A DNA stretch of 64,000 nt. It comes from Bacteroidetes bacterium GWF2_35_48 (GTDB lineage: Bacteria > Bacteroidota > Bacteroidia > Bacteroidales > GWF2-35-48). Numbering within the stretch: the stretch's first letter is position 1; each line of letters starts with the position of its first letter. Where the stretch lies: assembly GCA_001769125.1 (NCBI GenBank), contig MEOG01000046.1:45598-109597 (forward strand), given 5' to 3'. A program made the position numbers and the translations under genes. The notes beneath the pieces are model-generated. The model saw only the letters and a program-made list of their open reading frames with translations, did not search any database and was not told where the DNA came from. Below are positions 28,501 through 35,481 of this stretch, piece by piece.

Positions 28501-29700
28501 TTAATTTTTTCTTCCCGGGTACACTTTCAATGCCTGCTCAAGACACTCCATTGCTATTTTCAGGTCTTCTTTTTTCAACACATAAGCAATTCTCACTTCA
28601 TCTAATCCAGCGCCTTTGGTAGAATAAAAACCGGTAGCAGGTGCAAGCATTACGGTTTGATTGTTATAAGAAAAATCTTCAAGAAGCCACTGTGCAAATA
28701 TATCACAATCGTCAATCGGAAGTCTGGCAATAACATAAAAAGCGCCTTTGGGATTCGGACAGAAAACGCCCTCCATTTTATTCAAAGCTTCCACAACAAA
28801 ATTTCTTCTCTCAATATATTCGTTGTAAACTTCTGTAAAGTAAGATTTCGGCGTTTCAAGAGATGCTTCTCCCACAATTTGTCCTAATGAAGGAGGACTC
28901 AAACGCGCCTGAGCGAATTTCATGGCGATTTTAATTACTTCATTATTTTTTGTAATCATTGCGCCAATTCTAACTCCGCATTCGCTGTATCTTTTGGAAA
29001 CAGAATCTATGAGTACAACATTGTTATCAATTCCCTCCAATTGCATAACAGAGAAATGCTCATTGCCATCATAGCAGAATTCTCTGTAAACCTCATCAGA
29101 GAATAGATACAAATCATATTTTTTAACAATTTCACGCAGTTTCAGCAGTTCGTCTTTGGAATACAGATAACCAGTAGGATTGTTAGGATTACAAATAACA
29201 ATTCCTTTTGTTTTAGGTGTCAGCAATCTCTCAAATTCGCTGATATCCGGAAGTGCAAAGCCGTCTTCAATATATGATCTGATCGGTTTTATAACGATAC
29301 CGGCAGCTACAGCAAATCCATTATAATTTGCATAAAAAGGTTCAGGAATTAATACTTCATCGCCAATATTCAAGCAGGTTTTGAAAGCAAAAGTAATCGC
29401 TTCAGACCCTCCAGCAGTAATAATAATATTTGTATAATCAATATTAATTCCAATATTTTGATAATATGCTGCTAATTTCCTGCGATAGCTTTCATTTCCT
29501 GCTGAATGGCTGTATTCGATGACTTTTATATCTATATTTTTAACAGCATTCAGCGCTACTTCAGGAGTAGGAATATCTGGTTGTCCTATATTCAAATGAT
29601 ATACTTTTCTCCCATCTTTTTTGGCTTTTTCAGCATAAGGAACTAATTTCCTAATGGGTGATTCGGGCATCTGCTTGCCTCTTTCTGAAATCTGTGGCAT
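28501..29700 (-). CDS. PLP-dependent class I/II aminotransferase (aspartate aminotransferase-like)
   Basis: The protein has 399 aa. It has the fold type I aminotransferase signature: YHLNIGQPDIPTPE near the N-terminus, TAGGSEAI at about 95-102 for phosphate binding, NPNNPTG at 171-177, SDEVYREF with Asp202 contacting the pyridine nitrogen, and SVSKRYSECGVRIG with Lys236 as the Schiff-base lysine. The C-terminal substrate-carboxylate arginine is in DEVRIAYVL. Members of this subgroup are usually annotated as aspartate or alanine aminotransferases; the amino-acid substrate cannot be fixed from sequence. The gene sits between DUF1573 and coaBC on the minus strand with gaps of 42 and 6 nt. Confidence 0.92.
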   Translation of the reverse strand: MPQISERGKQMPESPIRKLVPYAEKAKKDGRKVYHLNIGQPDIPTPEVALNAVKNIDIKVIEYSHSAGNESYRRKLAAYYQNIGINIDYTNIIITAGGSEAITFAFKTCLNIGDEVLIPEPFYANYNGFAVAAGIVIKPIRSYIEDGFALPDISEFERLLTPKTKGIVICNPNNPTGYLYSKDELLKLREIVKKYDLYLFSDEVYREFCYDGNEHFSVMQLEGIDNNVVLIDSVSKRYSECGVRIGAMITKNNEVIKIAMKFAQARLSPPSLGQIVGEASLETPKSYFTEVYNEYIERRNFVVEALNKMEGVFCPNPKGAFYVIARLPIDDCDIFAQWLLEDFSYNNQTVMLAPATGFYSTKGAGLDEVRIAYVLKKEDLKIAMECLEQALKVYPGRKN

Positions 29701-29742
29701 ATAATAAAATTTTGGTTTCTGAAATAATTAAAAAAATGAATG

Positions 29743-30168
29743 CTAATTTTCTGTTCTTACCTGTGGCTCGATTTCTCCTTTAATAGTAAGAATTACAGGG
29801 TCATTTTTTGCATTAGATGTTACAGTAATAGTTTTGTTAAAAGGGCCTACTCTTTTGGAATCGTATTTAATTTTTATTTTAGCCTTTTTCCCTTTTTTAA
29901 CAGGTCCTATTTCCTGCCATCCGGTAACAGCAGTGCAGCCACATGAAGGACGTACATTTGTAAGCAACAGATCCGTTTTTCCTGAATTTTTAAATTCAAA
30001 ATCAAACTCGCAATCAGCGCCAAATTTAATTTTTCCGTAATCGTGCGTTGTTTCCGTGAACACAATTTCAGCAGCATCGGGATCAACTTTCTTTTCTTCG
30101 GTGGTCTGGGCAAAGCTTATCATTGCGGAGGCCATCATCAACCATAAAGTAAAAGCAAGATTTTTCAT
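29743..30168 (-). CDS. Secreted DUF1573 protein
   Basis: The protein has 141 aa. Residues 1-20 form a signal peptide (ending MISFAQ). The rest is a single DUF1573 domain, an immunoglobulin-like fold, with the hallmark DYGKIKFGADCEFDFEFKN, then VRPSCGCTAVTGW and GPVKKGKKAKIKIKYD. It should be periplasmic or outer-membrane associated. The family is very common in Bacteroidota and has no established biochemical role. It is the first gene of the minus-strand run with the aminotransferase, coaBC and porD. Confidence 0.9.
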   Translation of the reverse strand: MKNLAFTLWLMMASAMISFAQTTEEKKVDPDAAEIVFTETTHDYGKIKFGADCEFDFEFKNSGKTDLLLTNVRPSCGCTAVTGWQEIGPVKKGKKAKIKIKYDSKRVGPFNKTITVTSNAKNDPVILTIKGEIEPQVRTEN

Positions 30169-30195
30169 TTTATTATAATTTTAAAGTTTATCATG

Positions 30196-30203
30196 CAAAA
30201 TTA
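30196..30203 (-). promoter_or_regulatory. Candidate -7 promoter element for the DUF1573 operon
   Basis: On the minus strand this reads TAATTTTG, an exact fit to the Bacteroidota -7 consensus TAnnTTTG. It lies 28 nt before the ATG at 30168. A clear -33 TTTG is not seen at the expected spacing, so the call is tentative. Confidence 0.4.
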
Positions 30204-30253
30204 ATTTATTTTCGCATTTGTAATTATGTTTAAGGAAATATTAATATCTGATG

Positions 30254-30373
30254 TTTTGTAAAATATAAAAAAGGTCAGAAGTCGGGAAGTATAAAAGTCG
30301 GAAGTTAGAAGTCGGAAGTTGAAACAACTTCGTGCTTCGAGCTTCCAATTGATAAGAAAAACATTTCACGTAA
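30254..30373. repeat. Palindromic intergenic repeat, GAAGTC-type family, degenerate copy
   Basis: The core has several GTCGGAAGTTAGAAGTCGGA units followed by the inverse form CTTCGTGCTTCGAGCTTCC. The right end, ACATTTCACGTAA at 30361-30373, matches the right end of the copy at 39591-39698 (ACATTTTGCGTAA) with two differences. The left end at about 30254-30266 is more worn. It lies between divergent genes, just upstream of the DUF481 start. Confidence 0.65.
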
Positions 30374-30386
30374 CATTAAAATATCT

Positions 30387-31145
30387 ATGAATATCAAAAT
30401 CTTTTTTTATATCCCTTTTTTGTTTCTTCTTTTTTCTTCTCTTTCATTCTCGCAGGTTGTAAATATTGAAAAAAAACGAACAGACAATCCCAAAGGCGGG
30501 CTACAAGGAAATATTGATTTTTCTTTCAGCGCTATAGATAACGGAAACAGCATTCTTATTGGAAAAAATACAATAAAATTACAATATTTTAAAAAGAAAC
30601 ATTTGTTTTTGTTTTTTAATGATATCAGCATGTCGCAGGTAAATAAAAATATATTTCAAAATGATGGTTATCAGCATTTGAGGTACAATCTAAACCGTGA
30701 TAGCAGCCGTGTAATACCTGAAGCATTTGTTCAATATCAATACAATACGATTAAGAAAATTGAAAGACGTTACGTAGGGGGAATAGGACCAAGAATAAAA
30801 ATTATTGAAAAAGATACTTTCAGAATGTATTTCGGACCACTTTCCATGTATGAACACGAAGAATTGTCGAACGATTCTATAACAGATAAATTTCGGCTAA
30901 GCTGCTATTTGTCTTTTACCTGGAATTTTAGCAAATGGTTTAGCTTGAACAATATTACTTACTACCAGCCTAATTATGCTGATTTCAGTGATTTTCGGCT
31001 TGCCAGCGAATCAAACCTGATGATTCGTATAACGAATAAATTATTTCTCAAATCTCTTTTTGAACTAACGTATGACTCCAAGCCTCCACCAGGTGTAAAA
31101 AATATGCTTTTTAATTTTACTAATGGGGTAAGCTGGGTGTTTTAG
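30387..31145 (+). CDS. DUF481-like outer-membrane protein
   Basis: The protein has 252 aa. Residues 1-22 are a signal peptide (FLFLLFSSLSFSQ). The mature part is a run of amphipathic beta strands, including GGLQGNIDFSFSAIDNGN, RYVGGIGPRIKIIEKD and FRMYFGPLSMYEHEEL, ending in NFTNGVSWVF with a C-terminal aromatic residue as in outer-membrane barrels. This pattern fits the DUF481 family of YdiY-like proteins, whose role is unknown. It stands alone, divergent from the DUF1573 operon. Confidence 0.75.
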   Translation: MNIKIFFYIPFLFLLFSSLSFSQVVNIEKKRTDNPKGGLQGNIDFSFSAIDNGNSILIGKNTIKLQYFKKKHLFLFFNDISMSQVNKNIFQNDGYQHLRYNLNRDSSRVIPEAFVQYQYNTIKKIERRYVGGIGPRIKIIEKDTFRMYFGPLSMYEHEELSNDSITDKFRLSCYLSFTWNFSKWFSLNNITYYQPNYADFSDFRLASESNLMIRITNKLFLKSLFELTYDSKPPPGVKNMLFNFTNGVSWVF

Positions 31146-31398
31146 GCTCTATCTACTCCCCTTTTGAATGGTTATTCAAAAAAAATACAAAATCTATATC
31201 GGAATTGTTCAGAAAATAACATAAACATTTACTGTTTTATGATGTATTCGTTTAGCCTGTTTAATTCATGGTTTATTAATAAATGGGACTAAATCCCTCG
31301 TTTGATCATTTGTGAATTACCCCGAGGTTATTGTGCGTAGTCGAAATAAGGTCGGGACTTAACAAATTCGAGCTTTAACCCAATATGAATTATTCAGC
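31146..31398. other. Gene-free stretch at the left border of the accessory island
   Basis: No gene is seen. A seven-bp hairpin, TTTGAAT at 31163-31169 with ATTCAAA at 31174-31180, follows the DUF481 stop, but it is followed by A and not T on the plus strand, so it is not a normal terminator for that gene. The segment 31282-31380 holds GGGACTAAATCCC-like and GGTCGGGACTTAAC text that resembles dispersed repeat remnants. Confidence 0.3.
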
Positions 31399-31971
31399 TT
31401 ATATACAATTTACAGTATCATTAAATGATTTTCCATAAATTTTATTAAGAATTTTTATTTCGCATTCAGACATTTCTTTTTGATGAAATGATCTTAATTC
31501 ATAATTCCCATCTGCTAATTGATAAACCCAGGCATTGAAAATTTTATACGTATCATTTTGAAAAATAATTGTTAAAATATAACCTCCACCTCGAAATTCT
31601 TTTACCCAAAGTACCGTAAATTTAGAGAGCGTATAATTTTTGTATTTTATCACAGAATCAACACAATTTGCTAAAACATTCCCTGCATCAATAAATTTTT
31701 CAATTCTAACAGAATCATTTGTTTTATTAATAAAATCAAACACTTTTCGTAAATGGTTTACTTCGGGCATTTTGTAAACCCTGATATATTCTCGAAATTG
31801 TTCTTCTGTCATTTCTTCTTCCTGAATAGTATCTAAGCCTGCACAATCATTAATTTTACTTATACTGTCAAGCTCTTGTTTTTCTTCAATTTTATCCGGA
31901 GGATTGTTATTGCACTGAAAAAAAACACACGATAAAATTGCAATTATTGTTATAAAAAATATTTTTTTCAT
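31399..31971 (-). CDS. Putative lipoprotein of unknown function
   Basis: The protein has 190 aa. The N-terminus MKKIFFITIIAILSCVFFQC is a lipoprotein-type signal, with Cys20 as the likely lipidated residue, followed by a polar acidic linker rich in Glu and Asp (about 21-60). The remaining domain has a helical first half (REYIRVYKMPEVNHLRKVFD) and a beta-rich second half (YILTIIFQNDTYKIFNAWVY). No family was recognised. It starts 4 nt after the stop of the small gene at 31976-32311, so the two are almost certainly one operon. Confidence 0.7.
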   Translation of the reverse strand: MKKIFFITIIAILSCVFFQCNNNPPDKIEEKQELDSISKINDCAGLDTIQEEEMTEEQFREYIRVYKMPEVNHLRKVFDFINKTNDSVRIEKFIDAGNVLANCVDSVIKYKNYTLSKFTVLWVKEFRGGGYILTIIFQNDTYKIFNAWVYQLADGNYELRSFHQKEMSECEIKILNKIYGKSFNDTVNCI

Positions 31972-31975
31972 AAAC

Positions 31976-32311
31976 TTATATTTTAGTATTTAATTCATCT
32001 ATATGATATGCAAGCCAACCCTTTCTTTTTATCCAATCAACGTTCCATTCATTCCCTGTGATTGATCCTATAATTACAAAATCATTTGAGTACTTTTTTT
32101 CATAATCGTATTCTAAACCTTTTGAAACAAGAATATCAATAAATTTATGCATGCTTTCACTATCCATAAAGCTTGTTTTTATTAAAAAGTCATCCTGTTG
32201 AAAATAGTGAACCGGATGTTCACTGAAAAATTGAACAATACCCCCGTTATACTTTTCTTCTACAAGCTTTCGAGGTATTATAACATTAAAAAAATTTAAA
32301 CCTATACTCAT
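31976..32311 (-). CDS. Small cytoplasmic protein of unknown function
   Basis: The product is 111 aa from the ATG at 32311 (MSIGLNFFNVIIPRK). The frame extends six codons further to a TTG at 32329, which is less likely as a start. There is no signal peptide or membrane segment. The sequence is acidic and aromatic, mixing short helices and strands (FSEHPVHYFQQDDFLIKTSF, NDFVIIGSITGNEWNVDWI). The size, acidity and accessory setting are like those of immunity proteins, but that is only an impression. It is followed after 4 nt by the lipoprotein gene. Confidence 0.6.
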   Translation of the reverse strand: MSIGLNFFNVIIPRKLVEEKYNGGIVQFFSEHPVHYFQQDDFLIKTSFMDSESMHKFIDILVSKGLEYDYEKKYSNDFVIIGSITGNEWNVDWIKRKGWLAYHIDELNTKI

Positions 32312-32395
32312 GAAATGAAATAATGACAAACAAATTTAAACATAAACTCTTAGATTAAGTTGAAAAATTGAAAATAATATTATTATCCTTTGTGA

Positions 32396-32505
32396 TACAT
32401 TCAAAATAAATTCCTCAAAAAAATTGAATTTACTGCTTTAACATAAGTGTTAACCCTTATGTTGTGAATTCAATATTTATTGAAACAGGGAATTTATTTT
32501 GAAAT
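32396..32505. repeat. AT-rich palindromic element in gene-free stretch 32330-32641
   Basis: The outer arms TTCAAAATAAATTCC at 32400-32414 and GGAATTTATTTTGAA at about 32488-32502 are an exact 15-bp inverted pair. Further in, TTGAATT pairs with AATTCAA, and the centre is ACATAAG at 32441-32447 with CTTATGT at 32456-32462. The whole 110 nt therefore folds as an imperfect hairpin and looks like a MITE-type insertion. The rest of the 312 nt gap shows nothing else. It lies just downstream of the antitoxin gene. Confidence 0.65.
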
Positions 32506-32641
32506 TTTTCCTTTGAGTTATTACCAAAAAAATTCAAAGACTCTATACAAAATGATCTTCCGTTTTGCTCTGTAGTGTGATGTTAGCAATATGTTCGGCG
32601 TAGATAAATTTCAATGAATTTAAAAAATATCCAATCTGAAC

Positions 32642-32917
32642 TTATAAAGAAAGTTGGATTTTGTTATTTGTGTAATTATGAATTAAAGCTGTAATAAGAG
32701 ATTGGTATGATAATCCAGCTTCAATTGCTTTTGCTTTCAATTTACTTATTTCTTTTTCTGTTAACTTGATTCTTATTTGAATAGTCCTATCAAAAGTATT
32801 TATAGCAGTTTGCTTTGCCGTTAATAAATCACTTTGAAAATTTTCACTTCTCTTTAATGAATCTGAATTAAAAGCATCTAAAATTTCATTTTCTTCGATT
32901 GAATTATTTTTCTTCAT
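32642..32917 (-). CDS. CopG/BrnA-like antitoxin
   Basis: The protein has 91 aa. The N-terminal half is polar and probably disordered until paired with the toxin. The C-terminal half has the ribbon-helix-helix pattern IQIRIKLTEKEISKLKAKA followed by EAGLSYQSLITALIHNY, as seen in CopG-type antitoxins, which bind DNA through the strand and repress their own operon. The start codon lies two nt after the toxin stop, so it is the second gene of a toxin-antitoxin pair. The gene order toxin then antitoxin is the same as in BrnTA. Confidence 0.8.
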   Translation of the reverse strand: MKKNNSIEENEILDAFNSDSLKRSENFQSDLLTAKQTAINTFDRTIQIRIKLTEKEISKLKAKAIEAGLSYQSLITALIHNYTNNKIQLSL

Positions 32918-32919
32918 AA

Positions 32920-33174
32920 TTAGGTCTCCTTTAAATATTTTTTAGTAGCTTTTCTACTTGGAATAATAGTTTTTAAAAATATTTCATTATCCGTTTCAAT
33001 AAATGGAATCAAATAAATATAATCATTGTAATTTACAGCATATATTTTTTGTCCTGAATATTTTTCTTGATTTGGATGATCAAAAATATCAATTATTAAT
33101 CCATCTTCAATTGCTAATACGATCTCTTCAAAAGAAACAATTCGTCTCTTCCTCTGCATCTTTCCATGCTTCAT
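32920..33174 (-). CDS. BrnT-like toxin of a toxin-antitoxin pair, start inside the cas10 remnant
   Basis: The reading frame gives 84 aa from the ATG at 33174 or 80 aa from the ATG at 33162. The recognisable part, from RIVSFEEIVLAIEDGLI to LIPFIETDNEIFLKTIIPSR and KATKKYL, is typical of small BrnT-like RelE-fold toxins, which are usually ribonucleases. The first residues MKHGKMQRKR are not typical: they are the cas10 fragment read in another frame, so the start codon is supplied by cas10 DNA. The cas10 stop at 33128-33130 lies inside the toxin gene, so the two may be translationally coupled. The pairing with the antitoxin two nt downstream is firm; the exact start is not. Confidence 0.75.
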   Translation of the reverse strand: MKHGKMQRKRRIVSFEEIVLAIEDGLIIDIFDHPNQEKYSGQKIYAVNYNDYIYLIPFIETDNEIFLKTIIPSRKATKKYLKET

Positions 33175-33559
33175 CTAGCTTGCTTCTATCTGCACCACTA
33201 CTGTAATGATCAGCCTTTTGAATTATCAATTCATTTATTATATTACCAGAAGGGTTGTGATGAATTGCTGCAAGTCTCATTATGGAGTCTACGGTGGTTT
33301 GATTATCTTTTATTATCAAACCTTTCAGGTGTTGTTCCATGTCTTTGAAAAATTGAGCAGTCCACAACACATGCTTATGAGTTCGCTTCCCTTTTATTTT
33401 ATAATCTTCAGGGCAAAAAATATCTTCGAGATTTTTTATTTCCTGAATCAAATATTTAGATTTAACAACAGATACTTCATCTGCCCTCTGATAAAACTTC
33501 CCAATATCATGCAGCAATGCGCCTAAATATATAGTTTGCCGTGTAATGTCGTTATTCAT
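33128..33559 (-). pseudogene. cas10: Cas10/Csm1 fragment: HD domain only (type III CRISPR-Cas remnant)
   Basis: The frame is 143 aa. It begins MNNDITRQTIYLGALLHDIG, with His17-Asp18 of the HD nuclease motif, and continues KFYQRADE, NLEDIFCPEDYKIKGKRTHK, AAIHHNP and KADHYSSGADRSK, all strongly typical of the N-terminus of type III Cas10. A complete Cas10 would be several times longer, with palm domains and a GGDD motif; none is found downstream. After KDAEEE the frame runs out at TNCFF, where toxin sequence begins, so the rest of cas10 was lost by a junction at about 33145-33155. The HD part itself shows no stop or frameshift. The start overlaps the yhcG stop by four nt (ATGA). Confidence 0.87.
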
Positions 33560-34701
33560 ATTTGTTTTGTTTTATTGTTCATAGATAATTCTTTTTCTAA
33601 AGCAACTGCCGATGGTAAATATTTTTGTATGTTTTCAGGCAATTTTTTTGTCAGAGAATATTCTGCTACACCAATAGGTTGCTTTGTTCCCCGCAGTGCA
33701 TATTCAACTTCAACTTTATCTTTTTTGCGACACAGCAATATACCAATAGTAAGGTTGTCGTGCTCGTGTTTTAATAAATCATCGGCTGCTGATAAATAAA
33801 AATTTATTTTTCCGGCATACTCCGGTTTAAAATTACCGGCTTTTAATTCAATAATAATGTAACACCTTAATTGCAGATGATAAAAAAGTAAATCAATAGA
33901 GTATGTTTTTTTACCTATTTTTATAGGAATCTGATTGCCTACATAAGCAAATCCCTGACCTAATTCTGTTAAAAAATCGCGGATATGGGTAATTAATTTT
34001 AGTTCAAATTCTCGTTCACTTATTTTTTCTTTTACATTAATGAAATCCAGATTATAAGAATCCTTCATCATTTGCTGCGCCAGATCTGACAAGGGTTCTG
34101 GTAAGCAATTCTTAAAATTTGTTACGGCTTTGCCCTGTCGTTTGTGTAATTTTTTTTCAATTTGTATTTCTAAAATATTACGCGACCAATTATTTTCAAT
34201 GGTTTTATTTATGTAAAAAACAGCCTCGTCGAAAGAGCTGCAATGCCCACAAATGATACGATTGTGTCCCCATGGAATTTGTCTCACAAGCTGTGAGACT
34301 TTTTCCATTTGCTTTGTTTCTTCATTTTGTAAAAGTCTCACAGCCTGTGAGACTTTTGTACTCTTTGCGGAAGTCTTACAGGTTAAGGGTTTGCTGTTTT
34401 TTTGTTCCTGTATTAATTGAATCCAAAATTGATAAAACTGACGCATAAAAAATAAATTGGCTCTGGAGAAGCCTGTTGATTTTGGAAATTCTTTTTGTAA
34501 ATCTTTTGCCATGTTTTCAACAATTGCAGCTCCCCAGCCATATTCTTCCTGTTTGCTCACAATTTCGTGTCCTAAATACCAATATAAATCAATCAGCTCA
34601 CTATTTACAGCAGTAATCGCTTTCATTTGCCTGCTGCGGATCGTGCGCTTTAATTGTTCAATCCAATCTTTATATGTTTTTTTTGCAATGCCTGCTTTCA
34701 T
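33556..34701 (-). CDS. YhcG/DUF1016 family PD-(D/E)xK nuclease
   Basis: The protein has 381 aa. Residues about 10-190 are the DUF1016 N-terminal region (KAITAVNSELIDLYWYLGHE, ATG-proximal to FPKSTGFSRANLFFMRQFY, IPWGHN, IENNWSRN). Residues about 200-370 are a PD-(D/E)xK nuclease domain: Asp270 in YSIDLLFYH, and Glu285-x-Lys287 in IIIELKAGNF, followed by GKINFYLSAADD and GILLCRKKDK. The active-site residues are intact. Residues about 105-140 are a variable insert built partly from palindromic DNA. The gene sits between cas6 (33 nt gap) and the cas10 fragment (four-nt ATGA overlap), all in one direction, which is unusual company for this family. Its targets are not known; relatives occur near restriction and other defence genes. 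Confidence 0.87.
   Translation of the reverse strand: MKAGIAKKTYKDWIEQLKRTIRSRQMKAITAVNSELIDLYWYLGHEIVSKQEEYGWGAAIVENMAKDLQKEFPKSTGFSRANLFFMRQFYQFWIQLIQEQKNSKPLTCKTSAKSTKVSQAVRLLQNEETKQMEKVSQLVRQIPWGHNRIICGHCSSFDEAVFYINKTIENNWSRNILEIQIEKKLHKRQGKAVTNFKNCLPEPLSDLAQQMMKDSYNLDFINVKEKISEREFELKLITHIRDFLTELGQGFAYVGNQIPIKIGKKTYSIDLLFYHLQLRCYIIIELKAGNFKPEYAGKINFYLSAADDLLKHEHDNLTIGILLCRKKDKVEVEYALRGTKQPIGVAEYSLTKKLPENIQKYLPSAVALEKELSMNNKTKQI
34281..34357. repeat. Two perfect palindromes in frame inside yhcG
   Basis: GTCTCACAAGCTGTGAGAC at 34281-34299 has eight-bp arms and a three-nt loop. A second element at 34331-34357 has 12-bp arms (AAAAGTCTCACA and its complement) and a three-nt loop. Both encode the same residues, KVSQ-A/L-VR. 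A worn third relative lies at about 34366-34386. They fall in the variable insert of the protein and keep the frame. Confidence 0.75.
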
Positions 34702-34734
34702 TTAATATTATTTTGCATTTATCTTTTTCTACTT

Positions 34735-35406
34735 TTAAGATACTCGTAATTGCTTAACTACTCCGTAACCCATACTTACACTTTTACCCAAGCCAATATT
34801 ATTTGGTAAAAATACATTGCATTTAAAATTAACATCTAATCCAAGTACACCGTTTCCTTTAACTTTAAGTTTTTTCGACCGTATTATTTCTGTAACTTCA
34901 AGTTTAATGGGTTTTTCAATAGTCCATTCAACGCCCTTTGCAAAAGAAAGAATGTTTGCTTTCATAACATTTGCAAGAAAAATGTTTTGTTCAGCAGGGG
35001 TTTCTATAATCTTGAATTTTTCGTAATTTTCAGGATTCAGCGCTACCCAGTCCCGAATGGAGTAAGAAAACATTTTATCCCACACCTGCATTGTAAATTG
35101 ATTCATATTCAGGTTCTCAATTTTCATGTCAAGGGTTCTACCGCTAAAACGTATGCTCCAGTCGCGCTTCTCAAAAAATTTATGTATTTCGTCTATTCCA
35201 AAATCCACGCATACAATAGCCGGTTTTTTATTTATTATCTTATATTGAATGAGAGGATACTTATAAAGAAATCCCTGACTCAAATGATTGTGAAATAAAA
35301 TATTTTCTTGTCCTACTTTATCAATAATAGCTCCTCTGAAAGCAGGTATTTCAAACGCTTGGATTTCTTCGGTAAATGTAATGGTAAGTAAGCGTAATTT
35401 TTTCAT
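34735..35406 (-). CDS. cas6: CRISPR-associated endoribonuclease Cas6
   Basis: The product is 223 aa from the ATG at 35406 (MKKLRLLTITFTEEI). The frame continues upstream to 35478, but those 24 residues do not belong to the family. The segments IPAFRGAIIDKVG, LFHNHLSQGFLYKYPLIQYK, KPAIVCVDFGIDEIHKFFE and MQVWDKMFSYSIRDWVALN match Cas6 proteins found with type III systems in Bacteroidota. The C-terminal glycine-rich RAMP loop GLGKSVSMGYGVVKQL is complete. Cas6 cuts CRISPR repeat RNA to make guide RNAs. The gene looks intact although the effector genes are gone and no array is in the window, so it is an orphan unless it serves an array elsewhere. Confidence 0.87.
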   Translation of the reverse strand: MKKLRLLTITFTEEIQAFEIPAFRGAIIDKVGQENILFHNHLSQGFLYKYPLIQYKIINKKPAIVCVDFGIDEIHKFFEKRDWSIRFSGRTLDMKIENLNMNQFTMQVWDKMFSYSIRDWVALNPENYEKFKIIETPAEQNIFLANVMKANILSFAKGVEWTIEKPIKLEVTEIIRSKKLKVKGNGVLGLDVNFKCNVFLPNNIGLGKSVSMGYGVVKQLRVS

Positions 35407-35481
35407 GTGAATTGTTTTTTCAACAAAAATAAAAGAAACTGTGAGTAAAACAGATTCAAAGAAACTATTATACAACATGTT

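Noticed and set aside
35407..35478. Longer N-terminus for Cas6 (start at 35478)
   Set aside because: The extra 24 residues are hydrophobic and do not fit the family; the ATG at 35406 gives the normal beginning.
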